A stretch of 64,000 nt of DNA from Hygrocybe punicea (GCA_963556145.1 CAUVYJ010000004.1:1-64000), one strand, 5' to 3'. Shown: positions 9,997-22,300, numbered from the stretch's first letter. Made by a program: numbers and translations. The notes: generated by a model not told the origin, from the sequence alone.

Positions 9997-11769
9997 AATG
10001 CTTTGACCGAAGGAGATAACCTTCTCGTATCTCAACAAAAAACATCTGGGTGGACAGTGCCGCGCGAGTGGCACGGCACTAGGTCAAAACGAAGGTGACG
10101 GTGGCGAAACGGCGGTGGTTGGCAGTTTAAGTAGATAGGACGACGGCAGGGCCCTATTGCCCTGCCGTCTAGTGTGCCAGCCTCGCTTATATTAAAAATG
10201 GTGGGTCAAAACGCTGGAAATGGCGGCGGAAAGGATGGCGGTAGAAGTACATGTACACGAGACGACGGCAAAGCACCCTTACCTTGCCGTCTCGAGTCCC
10301 ACCCCGCTCGTACGTCGTGCTAAGGCCAGCCAATCGAAAATACCTGCACGGCGCTAGCTCAAAGGAAGGCAGTTGTGAGGTCGGAGACGCTAGGCGACGC
10401 TGAGTGACGGTGATGTGGTGACGGCAGGGTTCTCGTGCCCTACCGTCTTGTCTCCTATTCCCCTCTACTAAGTTGTTAATAAGCATAAAAATGTTCTGCG
10501 ATATGCGGTGCGAATTCAAGTCGACCGTATGGCGTAGAAAGCGACGGTGTTGGGTTTACATGATGACCACAGGGCTGTCTTTCCTGGCCATCTCATGCCC
10601 CACTCCTCCAGTGTGTGTGAATATGGGATCTGAGACCCTCCGTTGCACGGTAAGGCGCTCGGTCACACATGGTGCTGCAAAGGTAGAAGGTGATGGTTGG
10701 AGGTGATGGTTGTTGGGGAGGCGGTGTGCGAGAGTGGGGCTCTACAACCGCAAACCTCGTTCTCTACCCTCAAAATCGCGTTGTCCATCAGGCCGTGTTT
10801 GAATCTGGAGTTTTGCTTCGTCGAGAGGTTACGGTTGGCGAAATGTGGTAAGTGGAGTTGAAGGTAGACCTCCTAGCTGCATTCCATCAGCAAAGAACTC
10901 CTTCCAACGTCATCAGACGACATTGCGCCGTGCTTGATTGCGCGGCGTTGCGACGGTTGGCGGTGTGTGGTAGGTGGTGATGATAGACCGACTGCATTGG
11001 ATAAAGTTCCCCTCGATCGTCGTTTAACACCGTGCGGTGCACGATTTCACGGCGATGCTTCAGCGCGAGGCGATGGTTGGCGTCAACTGACGAAATCTGG
11101 TTGATGGAATTGTAGTTGTCGAGATTGGGGGTCCACAGAGTCGATCTCGTGGTAGAAAAAGCCCTGATGCAATAATTAGTTGAATTACTTGCAATATAGG
11201 CAAGTTTACTAACCGATTTCCGCGGTTGACGTTGCATAGGACGTGGTTGAGGACCTGCTCGGCAACAGGCGCACCACCGTCCCGGCCACAATTTCGTCGA
11301 CGTCGTTGTGAAGCGCTGAAACACCGTGTACAAGTAGTATTGATATAATTTGATAAGAGTAAGAAGAAGCAGCGAGGTAGATGCACCACGCTATGCTGCG
11401 CATTTTAGCCCCTCATTGTGGGAACTCTTGAAGCTGCAGGTGGGATACTGCGCCGGTCGTGGCTTGCGATCGCGGCCGTTCATGTCGTCGTTGTGCCGGG
11501 TTAGTGTACCCCATTTCCGTTTCGTTTGCAACCTCAAGGGCGATCTGGGTAGGTCATAAAGGAGGCGGGAGCCGTGGAGGTGAATGATTAGGACCGTTAG
11601 GTCTAGTACGACGATGTTTAGTTAGACAACTTGAAGAAGTAAATGGACTCCGAGTCACGGTGACCCACGTTGCAAAGTTCTTCCATCAACAAACTTTGAC
11701 ACTTTTCGGAACCTTGTACTTCACACCTTCTAGTTGGAAAGCTATGTAATCAGAATACAAAATGGATCG
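9997..11769. other. Non-coding interval before the KDZ transposon
   Basis: About 1.8 kb without a supportable gene. It contains four copies of a stem-loop (10142-10591, listed separately) and further loosely repeated phrases near 10800-11100 (variants of GGTTGGCG...GTGGTAGG) that suggest an old tandem array. Open frames in this GC-rich stretch are not protein-like. Confidence 0.5.
10142..10591. repeat. Four dispersed copies of a 28-nt stem-loop
   Basis: Copies at 10142-10169, 10264-10291, 10420-10447 and 10564-10591 are each 28 nt long and 122-156 bp apart. Copy 1 has perfect 10-bp arms (GACGGCAGGG / CCCTGCCGTC) around an 8-nt loop. Copies 2 and 3 keep the arms with one or two changes, and copy 4 is degenerate. 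Flanking phrases such as GGTCAAAACG are shared between copies 1 and 2, so the stem-loops are the conserved core of an older tandem repeat of about 140 bp. Confidence 0.65.
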
Positions 11770-11775
11770 ACCTGA

Positions 11776-12009
11776 CCACCTGTGAAGCCCAACTAACGCC
11801 TCCTATTAGAGGTGGACAAGGGTCTGTGTCCCTCTCTAAGTCGAGGGGTTTAGGGTGCGGTAGGGCCTCCTCCTATATTTCTCAGGTAGAGTGGGGGTAA
11901 TATAGAGCGTAGTTTTGGTCTCTGTTTGTAGTCGTTGTGGTTGCCATCAGCAACCATACCTGAGCTCATCGTGTCAGGCGATGAGCTCGACTTTTTCACT
12001 AAATCTTGA
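11776..12009. repeat. Left terminal inverted repeat of the KDZ element
   Basis: Begins CCACCTGTGAAGCCC and matches the reverse complement of 18978-19211. The inner end contains a palindrome at 11962-11988 (GAGCTCATCG / CGATGAGCTC around 7 nt), conserved in the other arm at 18999-19025, a plausible transposase-binding site. Confidence 0.9.
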
Positions 12010-12108
12010 GATATACCGGGCAGCAAATTTAAAGAATGAAATTAATCAAACATAGTAGCACATATATATATATATGAATTCAAATTGCTTTGTGCTACGT
12101 ATAACCCA

Positions 12109-14108
12109 CTAGTCACTGTCATCAGTGGAGTCATTGTCGGATGACTCGACAATCTTCCTCTTCTTCCTGGCCACCATGCTTGACTTGGAGGGCCCGGCCT
12201 TCTGCTTCCCAGTGCGACGAGGCGGTATATTTTCATCATCTTCATCGTCAGACAAATTCTTTCGTTTACGAGACTTTCCCTTGTCTGATCGTTCACGGCG
12301 CGGCTTTCCGATGACCTCTCCGTTCCCTTGACGGTTTTTGATATCGTTCAGGTGCGCTTGAAGTTGATGCTTGTCTAGTTTGGTCCATTTGCACTCCCCA
12401 CATTTCAAGGCATCACGGAGCCTGCAAATGTCAGTCATTGTGCCAATATGTGACGGATTGACAAATTTCTCATATGTCCACCCCACCAGTTTGACCTTGT
12501 AGCGCTCAACAATGGCCGTGTCGTAGTTAGCATAGTTCATGTCAACTTTTTTCGAACCTGTTGCCATACCTGTGTGATGTGGAAGTCAGAGCTCTACAAT
12601 ACAAGTGTTGGAATACTTACGAAGGCCAGTGAGTATCATCTTGGTGCATTCCTTCCGAACGGATGCCAGAGTATCGTGGTCAACAGTATCTGTCACGTAC
12701 GTCGGCCGACAACGACATTATATGACTCGGAGCAACACTTACTTTTTTCCCTTGCACAAGCCCACTGTTCGAACATTCGCGTAATGTCCAATGGATCCAA
12801 GTTCAATGTTTCCCGCATGAAAATGTCGCACTCGGCAGTCCCAAACCAAGCCGGTTTCGCCGCATCATCAACATGGCCACGGCTCAGGAAGAAAAAGGCA
12901 TATATTCCCGTGCGCTCTGACAGACTATCAAGCTAATGATTCGGATTTATCAGCTGAGTAATACAAGATGAAATACTAATGTCGCCCTAACCTCAGAAGT
13001 AATGTTTTCAACTGTGAATCGGATATCCTGTGCGGCGGCACGATTCGAGGGTCGGGCACCACTTCTTTTCAGGTCGCGATACTTCAAAACTTCATCTTTC
13101 AGGCGTTTCTGTTCTTCGGGGGAGAGATTTTTGTAGGCGTCATCTTCATTGGCCATCCTCTTGAGCTCTGCTAACTTCAGTTTTTCACCCGTTGGTAAAC
13201 CTGGTATTAGTGATTAGCAAGTAAGTACTATGCTTTAGCGTCAAGAACTCACTCTCGTTCACTTCCATAGCTTTGAAGTGTGCAATCGCATTGGGCAGGG
13301 TAGGTGCGCGGGTTTTTTTGTATGTTGTAACAGGATTGATAAGCTTCTTCACGAATTCTGGTTTGACGTTGTGCTCATCAGCAATCTCCTTCACCTTGAC
13401 ATCCAGCGCTTCAAGGTATTTGTCTACATCCTGCATGAGAAGAGCCCGGCTGGCGCTCTTGCTCTCAGCTGCCAGTTTGCGCGATGCCAACTGTGCCTTG
13501 GTGAGTTTTCGTTTCGGCCTGGATCGGGCAGGTATGACATCCCACGTTGGGTTCCTCGTAGCCCAATTGTTGTCCCTTGGTGCGTCCTCATGACTTTGAT
13601 TTTCTTGTGTCTCGCTGGTTCCTCCTGGTGCAGTTGCTGGAGTGGGGTCTCCGCTGCTCTCTGCCAGAGCTGGGTCTCCACCATTTGTGGTGCTGACAGC
13701 TGGAGCCAGGTCCACGCTATTCGTCGTGCTTGCTTGCGTCGTGCTTGCCACTGGAGCTGGATCTCCACTATTCGTTGGGCTCACCACTAGAGTCAGGTCC
13801 CCACCAGCCAGGTCTCCACCATTTGGCGCTTGACCATTCATCATGCCGCCATCTCTGGCGCTCACAGGGCCTGGGTCCACACTATTTGCCGTGCTTGCCG
13901 CTGAAGCCAGGCCCCCACCATTTGCCATGCCCCCTGCTGGATTCAGGTCTCCACCATTCGTCGCTGGGTCTCCGCTGTTTGTTGTGGGTTGGTCTCCGCC
14001 GTTTGTTGTGGGTTTGTCTCCGCCATTCGTCGCTGGAAGGTCTCCACTGCTTGTCACTGGAGCTGGGTCTGTGGTATTAATTGCTGGAGTAGGGTTGCCG
14101 CTGTTCAT
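12109..14108 (-). CDS. Conserved KDZ-transposon accessory protein, function unknown
   Basis: Five exons on the minus strand (14108-13253, 13200-12992, 12932-12743, 12689-12621, 12569-12109) join in phase to 594 codons with no internal stop. The introns are 51-59 nt with GT/AG ends. The first exon encodes a long low-complexity region of degenerate repeats built on TNGGD/NSGDP, then a basic segment (RSRPKRKLTKAQLASRKLAA). The later exons have the blocks KNLSPEEQKRL, RTGIYAFFFLSRGHVDD, VRKECTKMILTGL and MNYANYDTAIVERYKVKLVGW. I recall related proteins in other mushrooms, always uncharacterised; no enzyme motif is evident. The C-terminus is acidic and basic in turn (DDEDDEN, RKKRK), suggesting a nuclear, nucleic-acid-associated protein. 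Being intact while the transposase has a stop suggests recent constraint or recent arrival. The ATG at 14108 is the first in frame; an upstream exon is possible. Confidence 0.85.
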
Positions 14109-14490
14109 CACAGATTTATGGTCTCTGACTGGGTTGTGGTTCGTTGATTTGGGGGGATTACTTAGGCTAGTGAGTATTTATTTATTTTTAGAACACAGCG
14201 TCCCTAATTTACACTGACAAGCGAGACGAACATGTCCATACCATACTTGGCCAAATTTGCCGATTTTCTTTTGGGGTAGGTCTCCGATGCCGTTTGATGT
14301 TCACTCAGCAACAACCGACGGGAATTTCCAGCATACTTTTCCTTTTTCAAATAACCTTACCAACCGCTACTTCTCTCTCTCCCCACGACAATCGGTTCTG
14401 TCCTGCTATGAAAAAAACAGGTATTTCTACTTCTTTTAATGCCCCTTCTCTTACAATTATGTGCTTACTTACTTAGATATTGCCTTGCAA
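14109..14490. promoter_or_regulatory. Divergent intergenic region between accessory and viroplasmin genes
   Basis: About 380 bp separating two divergently read genes inside the transposon. It must hold both promoters. It is pyrimidine-rich near 14340-14400 (CTTTTTC and CTCTCTCTCC runs on the plus strand), as in many fungal promoters. No specific factor site is recognisable. Confidence 0.4.
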
Positions 14491-15224
14491 ATGGCATCGG
14501 TAACTTTGATGGAAAACAACGGCTCTCCTGACTCCCATGAGGCCGTTGGATCGCATGATGACCCCAGCCCACCGCTATACAGCCAACAAGTCCAAGTGAG
14601 GTCTTCGGGTCCCCTTCCTGCTCAGTCCCACACCAGATCCGGAGGACGCCGTGTTGCTTACGTTGTCACCAACGGGCGGCATCTTGGGGTCTTCTCGACC
14701 TGGTAAGTTGCATTCCTTCAAGTTCGTCTGCTACTGTTCCTGACATTCCAACTTTCAGGGATGAGACGAACGCTGCAACATCAGGCTTTCCGCACAGCCG
14801 ATACACCGGGTACAATTCTCTGCAAGAAGCCAATGCTGCTTGGGAGCGAGCTAAGCAGGCAGGCAGAGTTGGCCCACCTGGGAATGGAAACACAATGACT
14901 ACCACTGCTCAGCCCTCCATGCCAGGAACGCCCTCCACGCTGGGAACGCCCTTGAACCCCAGACCAAATGCAAGGCACACCTATTGGGTCGTCGTCCGGG
15001 GCAGACATCCAGGTGTTTATATTGGAGAGTACGTTCTTGTTGATTGATCTGAGGGTTACTGGTTTCTGACTCATTTGGCTAGGACTGAAGCTCTCAAAGG
15101 AATCGGTGATGCGGCAGGAGGAGTCATGGAACAGGCAGACTCCCTTAGCATGGCGAATCATTCATTTGTTCGATATTATATGGCCTCGGAAATCTTTGTT
15201 CTACCCCCTCCTATCTCAACTTGA
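14491..15224 (+). CDS. Small protein with two viroplasmin / RNase H1 N-terminal domains
   Basis: Three exons (14491-14702, 14759-15028, 15083-15224) join in phase to 207 codons. The first domain (about residues 60-110) has the RNase H1 N-terminal pattern: AYVVTNGRHLGVFSTW, then SGFPHSRYTGYNS and an EANAAWERA helix. The second (about residues 145-195) starts TYWVVVRGRHPGVYIGE and ends MANHSFVRYYMASE. In RNase H1 this fold binds RNA-DNA hybrids or double-stranded RNA, and it also occurs in the caulimovirus inclusion-body protein. No RNase H catalytic domain follows. Lying between the accessory gene and the transposase inside the inverted repeats, it is element cargo. A role in binding nucleic acid during transposition or host silencing is inference. 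Confidence 0.8.
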
Positions 15225-15583
15225 TTTTGGTGTCCCTTTTTCTTGCATTCCCATATTGCAACCCATTTGTTTTTGTATGCAATATGTTGCTCAATTAAAT
15301 GGAACAGAAGCGTTTGCACAATAAGAGACCACAATATAAATAATGTCGGGAGTTGTTCATTTGTGTGTACAGATATAAAGACACGGGTTAGTAAAGACCT
15401 GAAGGAAAGAAGGTGAACATGCTATGGAGTAGTCTGTTCATGCATAAAGACGAGGATTGAAGGTGAACATGTAGGGAGTTTCTGTTTGTGCGGGAAAAGA
15501 CTTTCGAGTCCAGCTGGCACATGTGACAGACTCAGACCACATCCGCCTCATGCCTTGTCAACGGGCTTCCACATCGTCCAAGT
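15225..15583. other. Intergenic region upstream of the transposase
   Basis: About 360 bp between the viroplasmin-domain gene and the transposase start, presumably the terminator of the first and promoter of the second. A loosely repeated phrase (GGTGAACATG...GTAG...GTTC) occurs near 15410 and 15460. No other signal seen. Confidence 0.4.
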
Positions 15584-18500
15584 ATGTCAAGGAAATCTCA
15601 ACGCGCCATAAATCCAAGGCATGGCTTCAGAGCAAGACCTTGGGGCGGAAACAAATCACAGCGGCAAAACTTATCACAGCTGATCAGATTCAAGCATCAC
15701 AGCCAGGTATGTCTGATATATCACACGATGGTCTTCCAAAGTTCACTATCAGTCACAGAGGATGAAAATTTGCTCACTATGGTGATGGAAGACAGTCCAT
15801 CCAACCTTGATGTTGATTTTGCGATGCTTGACGAGATACTGGCAGGGGATGAAAGAATTGAGCTGAGTCACGCTGGCGGTGAACTGCAGGATGTCGAGGA
15901 AGAGCTGGAGACACTTGTTTCGGGAATCCGGAGGTAAGAATACAATGATCTTAATGCATATATATTTAACAATCTTTGGTCAGGCGGAAACGTGCTAAAG
16001 ATTGGCGGACACGCCGGGACCGAACACGCAAACGCACTGAAGCTTTTGAGAAGCAAATTGAAGGGATTGTCAAGGCTTACATGACGTGGAGTTTCAAAGA
16101 GGCCAAACGTGATGATTCTATACACGAGGATGAGGACATCGCATCGACACATGCACATGCTGTGCGGGTGGTCGATCTATTTGGTAAGAGCTCCTAATGT
16201 TCTTGAAATTCCATACACTAAGCATTTAGAAGACGTTCAGCTACGAAGAGCACCCATACTTTCAACAGACCCAACAATCGCAGCCTGCCTCGTCCGGCAA
16301 GGTTATCTTCCATGTTCCCCCTTGAATCCATCAGTTGCAATCACCATCCGTGCAATGGAGTTTTTCCGCCTCTCACATTTACGTTGCCCTCATGTCTCGG
16401 TTCAGTCGTATGTTAAGACACTTTGCGATATGCACTCAGTAAGACCAGTTTGCTATCAATCCTTACTTTCTCAACATAAAGCACCAGGTACCCTTTGAGC
16501 GTTGGCTTTCACAGCAATTTTCAATCGCATATGATCTGTATCTAGATATACGGCGCAGGGTCGACTCTCTTGTCCGGGCTGCCCTTCAACGTGACTCCCA
16601 TGACTGGCGCTTGGGCAACGCATGCCCTGCCTGTACGTACAAACTCAAAGATGAACGTACGCTGAAGTTCAACATGCTATTTACCATGGATGGCAATGAT
16701 TCCCTGAAACGAATCCTCCGGCGTGGATCCCCTGATGAAGTTACCGAAGAACAAATTGGACCAGTTATTGAACGTTACGACCCTCGTACACTGAAGACAG
16801 ATTACTACATACCGAGAGATGATGTGGATAAGTGGGCTAAAGATGTTGAGCAAGAAATGATGCCGACTCAAACAACAAAGGTATGTGCTCTTGAGAAATA
16901 TCTACATGCCCACTCTCTGAGGCCGTGAAACCCAGAATGACACAGATGACTTGGACCCAACCACTGAACTGAATCCCTGTGCTCACCGCTGGCACAATAT
17001 GTCTACGGATGTCACCAAACATATGTGGGGGGTGTTTGACGAGACTGGGATCTTTCTTGCACTATGTCGGCATGGTTTTACGCTTGTGATTGTTGACATG
17101 GTGCGCAGCGGCGAGTTGTGAGCTTTTTTTAAATAATTTTTCAGGTAATTCTTGCTAATAGCATTTATAATGCATAGGGCTAAGTATCCACTCGCCGTGG
17201 TTGAAAAAATGATCAATATTTTTGGCTCGAACCTTGGCGGGGGCTATGATATCGGCTGCAAATTTTCCACCACACTTAATCAAAGTGATCTCGGACCTCA
17301 GGCACTTCGACAAAATTACACATCCCTTGTTGGTGCCTTCCATGGGCACGCACATAACCGAATTTGCCAGCTTTCGCACCTTGCAACATATACCGAAGGA
17401 CTTGGCCTTGAAGACCTTGAGGGTTGTGAGCCTGCATTCTCTCGATCAAATGCACTGGCAGCTTCGCAGCGCCATTCAAGCCGTTTCCATCGCCACCAAG
17501 ACATTGTTACCTATTTTCAGCACATGGACAAGACAGATATTTATCAGTCCCTGAGTACGTAAGGTTTTTCTTATTATTGATCACCAGGCTGAATTGATTC
17601 CGAAGGCACGTTCCTCCTAAATAACTACAAACGAGCACTCGAGATTCTCCGCACCGCCCCCATTGCCCTGGAAAAGGCCAAGAGGGATCTTTCCATTGAT
17701 GATGATTCTGTGTTCAAGAGATGGCTCTCCGAAGAGAGAGAATACCTGCAGGGTTTGAAAACCGAGCCAGTGGTTGAGACCTTAGAGATGGAATACTGTC
17801 AAAAGCTGGTTGCTCTCCAAGCGAGCCAGTATGTGGTTGACTTCTTATTGACTATGACAAACTGATGTGCAGTAGGAAAACCCTTGAAGCGGCTCAGCAG
17901 TTATGGGTACAAGCTACACCTCAGACCATGTCGCGAGGGAATCGCGATAACACTCGTTCACTAGAGACTAACCGTCGTCATGCACTTGAAGTCTATGAAA
18001 AAAACCTGCAATCTGTGCAGGATCTGGAGAAGAAACTCGAAATCACGGAGCGGTGGAAGATTGGGAGCCCTAATTGGCGGGCGGCAGCCAAACTTGTTGT
18101 GGCATGAAAATATCAAAAAGCGCTCGATAATCTCGAGAGCCTGGTGGTTGCACGGATTTTTGAGCTTACAAAAATGAATATGTCCCAGACAGGTATGAAA
18201 TGTATTCTTTATATTGACAGTGACCGCTTACTATGTGCTTAGGATACAAGCTCCGTAAACACATTGCGAAAGCTCTCCAAGCACGTTCCAAGGCTGTCCG
18301 GGCTGCTTTGGACCGTTACAATGCTGCAGCACAAGAAATTGACCTGCCCCGACCAACTCTGCAGTGGAAAGACGTTGTCAATTATGTCTTTCTCTCTGAA
18401 TTCGACCTCTTACGAGACGCCCGACAGGATGTTCGGACACGCCCTTGGGCACGCCCAGCTGGTCGCATGGCTATGGACTTGTATTTCAAAATTCAGCGAG

Positions 18501-18916
18501 CAAAGGAAGAAATTGACCGTCTCAACATTGAGATCCCTAGGGTGATTACTTACATCCGAGACGAGCGACGCTACTTACGCAAGAAGGAAGCCCAATATCG
18601 AGAATTAGATCCCCTTCTATCACACCAAATCAAGTTGTATCGCACAGAACGCTGTCGATTTGATGGACAACACATGCACCGCTTCAAGAATATTGCAAAG
18701 CTACATGGTTTCACCGGTACAATCACCCCTGGTCAACATGCTCACAGTGATGTGGAGACCACAACAGAAAGCGATGCCGAAGACGATGAAGACCCCACCC
18801 AATCACACCCCGATACAGAGGACATTGAGCTGGATGAAGATGAAGTGGCCGATGAGGAGGATGAAGCTATTGGACAAGCCCTGCACAGTGTTATCCAGGT
18901 TTCTATAGACAGTTAA
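15584..18916 (+). pseudogene. KDZ transposase with one in-frame TGA
   Basis: Nine exons (15584-15933, 15984-16183, 16230-16438, 16488-16880, 16936-17117, 17178-17554, 17606-17828, 17873-18192, 18243-18916) join in phase to 976 codons; the only break is TGA at 18105-18107. The N-terminus has an acidic then basic region. A Cys-containing CxC-type region precedes the catalytic core: ACPACTYKLKDE then LFTMDGNDSLKR (first acidic residue), YDIGCKFSTTL, LVGAFHGHAHNR and GLGLEDLEGCE, typical of Kyakuja-Dileera-Zisupton transposases. The C-terminus has helical and acidic segments. The stop falls in a block where relatives are recalled to have arginine before KYQ, so CGA to TGA is the simplest reading. 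The stop leaves the core but removes about 260 C-terminal codons. The enzyme would act on the 234-bp ends of this element. Confidence 0.88.
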
Positions 18917-18977
18917 ACTCTATCGTATCGTAGTCTTACATTTTTTCTTGTGTCTGGTCTCAATTTTAGTAAAGAGA

Positions 18978-19211
18978 TCAAATTTTAGTGACAAAGTCGA
19001 GCTCATCGCCTGACACGATGAGCTCAGGTATGGTTGCCAATGACAACCACAATGACTACAAACAGAGACCAAAACTACGCTCTATATTACACCCACTCTA
19101 CCTGAGAAATATAGGAGGAGGCCCTACCGCACCCTAAACCCCTTGACTTAGAGAGGGACACAGACCCTTGTCCACCTCTAATAGGAGGCGTTAGTTGGGC
19201 TTCACAGGTGG
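18978..19211. repeat. Right terminal inverted repeat of the KDZ element
   Basis: Reverse-complement partner of 11776-12009, ending GGGCTTCACAGGTGG. It carries the matching palindrome at 18999-19025. Differences from the left arm are few, and several are C/T or G/A. Confidence 0.9.
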
Positions 19212-19312
19212 ACCTGACCCACTGCTCAGTGTGACGACATGGACACGAAGAGTGTCAGGGTCAGGTATAACAAGCTGGCGGCCTCTTTCAACGGCCTCTG
19301 ATACCTATAGCG

Positions 19313-22300
19313 ATGAGGCAACTCGGTCATTTGGGACAATGCGATGCTTACCGCCGGCAACTTCGCCATTCCAAGGGTTTTCCACATGGGAAAACCCTCG
19401 GCCGGTATGACGAGCCTGCCCAAGATCACGTGGCAGCAACTATCATGGACGCGATATCCAACGACTTTTCACGCTTGTCTGTTGGCGATGTACATGCCTC
19501 CGCCGAACCTTACACCACTCCTGCCCTTAGAAAGGTATCGCAGGAGCGCGATGGCTTCACCGATGACGATCACAAGCTACTCGATGCGAAGATCGAGAAA
19601 GCATTTAGCGCATTCCGGAAGTTCAATGAGGAACCTGATTTGCCTACAATTCTCTTCAACATCACCGCCGCGGACAACAGACTAATAACGTTCTCAACGG
19701 ACAAAGCCGAGCAACTGCTTCATCGGGAACCCTCCATCGCGAGGGTACTAAGGAGCGCGTGGCAAGCAGGGTCCTTCAAGGAAGTACGACGAATAGGTGT
19801 GTTTGCCGTAGCATAACTTGCTAACGTTGAGCTCCGAGGCTCAACACTACACAGACCTTCTCTGGCCGGATGCTCCCAGTGTCTCTTGTAGGAGTCTGCC
19901 ACCCACCGCAGACAGAGAGGTCACAAGTGAGCATTGACATACTTTTGAACATTCCTTGATGATAAGATTATTCTGGTCTAGAACAAGGTATTGGAATCCC
20001 TCTTCGGAGAAGTCGAGTTGCCTAAAATATCATGCAGTGCTCGGCAGAGCTTGGGATAACCTCTATATCGGCGATCTTCACGTCCTGATGCTCAACAACA
20101 TTTGTGCCTTGAATAAAGCGGAACTCTATGGAAATCAAATTTCCATCATACAGAGCTCCGGCTATGGCAAGTCACGTATGGTGCACGAACAAGCAAAATT
20201 AGTTTTCACTATTCCATTCAACCTTCGACCCGCCCTTGATGATCGAGGTGAGTTGTTCATTGACTCAATTTCGTCTTGCGAGACTTAATCTTCCAATAGA
20301 TCTCGCCTTTCCACCGGCTGACGATACCATCCGCAACTGTCTCACTCGCGTTCTTGACCTGAACGGGGTCACCAATATGTACCTTCGATTTTTCATATCC
20401 TTGTTTGAAGGTATTCGAAGCGAACTGGAGAAACATAAACCAACGTTTGCGAATTCCCGTATGTTCGCGGCTTGGTGGTCGACGCAACTAGTTGAGATTC
20501 GTCAGGAACTTTATTCTCGTGTGGCCAACGACACTGGGAAAGACATGTTTACAAAGGTGCGTGAAGAAGCATGTCATAGAAACGGGTCTCATGATCGGTG
20601 CAGACCGATAACCCCCGTCAATCTATTAGTAGAGATCAAAATATATATGAGGTCGAGCAAACTGCCCTGGAAAATCGAGCCAGGGGTGAATTGGGAAGAC
20701 TTTTGAGGCAGCTGCGAGCGTCGTATAGCGGAAAACCCGAATACGCAATTGAAATGGTCATATATTTCGACGAAGCTCATTCATTGACGCCACACAAACC
20801 ACAAAACGAAACCCAGAAGACGTTAAATGATGTCTTATGCTCCGTCATAAATGTTTTTTTGAAGTTCCCTGTGTTTGCCATATTCCTCTCCACAAATAGT
20901 GATTTGGCCGAATTTGCCACGCCTCGAAACCTCGCCAGGTCGGCTCGCATCCGCGAAGGTCAAGCAATGATTCATGCTCCGATCACCGAGACGCCCTTTG
21001 ACTGCTACCCTGATATGCTGATCAGGCCGGAAACAATGTCTCTCGCAGAGACTACTAGCGTAGAGTACTTAGCTCGATTTGGGAGGCCGTTGTGAGTGTA
21101 ACTGTACCTTCCTTCCCAAAGTTTTTCCTTCTGTCTGACTCCCATGTAGGTTTTGGACAATGATACAGGCTGCCGGATTGAAAAAAGATTCTGTTTGCCT
21201 TCAGGTTATGGAACTCGCGCAGGCGAAGCTTTTGGGCACGCACGATATCAAAATCCAGTTTCCTGCGGTGTCACCCAAGGCGAAATTGGCTGTGGTGGAC
21301 TGCATTTTGATGCTAGATTTCGAAGTCCGGCGAGAAAATGTTCAATTGACTGAGGCCTCCTTGGTTGCAAGCCATATGCGGACTGCCTTTTCCGTTCCGA
21401 AAGACCTTGTGTACCTGCGATCGGGGTATCCGTCGGAGCCTATCATAGCAGAAGCTGCTTGCAGACAACTTGCGTCCTGGACCGAGCAAAAGCCGAACGC
21501 GTTCCTCGAGATTGTCAACGAGAATATCACATCCGGGCTGCTGAATTATGGCGAGATGGGTGAACTCGCAGGGCGTGCACTCATATGGGATGCCTACCGG
21601 CGCGCCGTACGACATGAGCACCTTACTGCTCAGGACAGTATCAACTATAGCGCTGGATGTCTCTTGACCACCTTCATAGAAATGCTGTTTGCCGAACCCC
21701 ACGCGACGATCATCCTTGATTCCCGACCCGACAACCGTAACCAAGGCCCAAACGTTGATCTCCAACCTCAGAAACTTCGGGAGGCCTTTTGAGGTGCGAA
21801 AATACGCTTCACACACTTCGGGAAAATGGCGGATGACAGTGGTACGACGACGTATTCCGCCTGGGCAGCGTTCATGAGGAGCATGGTTATTACATGCCGC
21901 AGTGGGCAACCAACGCTTGATTGTGTGATTCCCGTACTTCTTTGGGACAAAAAACTCTGCGAGTGGGTTATGTCGGGTATTCTTGTGCAATTTAAGTGGT
22001 GCAAGCACGGAGGAAACTACTTCATCGACGAGAAAGACGTTGGCTTCTTCCCCAAGGCAAACTGCTCAGGCTGTCCAAATCATAAGCCCGAACCTCACCC
22101 GGATTCACGTCCCTACATCACTCTAATTATGGAGGTTGGTGTGCAAACCTCAATACCGGAAAATGCAGTCACGAAAACCAAAAGCTCATCCTCGCAGAGG
22201 AAGCCTGCTACTACGCAAAATATCGCATCCAAAAAACCTGCTCACAGCCCAGCGGCACAACTCACGACGCCTGTGAAAAGATTCACTCAAACTATAATCA

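Larger units (their letters stand above)
11776..19211. mobile_element. Complete KDZ-type DNA transposon (7.4 kb)
   Basis: The element has 234-bp terminal inverted repeats (11776-12009 and 18978-19211) with only scattered mismatches. The hexamer ACCTGA is duplicated immediately outside (11770-11775 and 19212-19217). Inside are a minus-strand accessory gene, a small viroplasmin-domain gene and a plus-strand KDZ (Kyakuja-Dileera-Zisupton) transposase, separated by 350-380 bp. The intact architecture and near-identical ends suggest recent movement. The transposase has one nonsense codon (18105), so this copy may no longer be autonomous. Confidence 0.9.
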
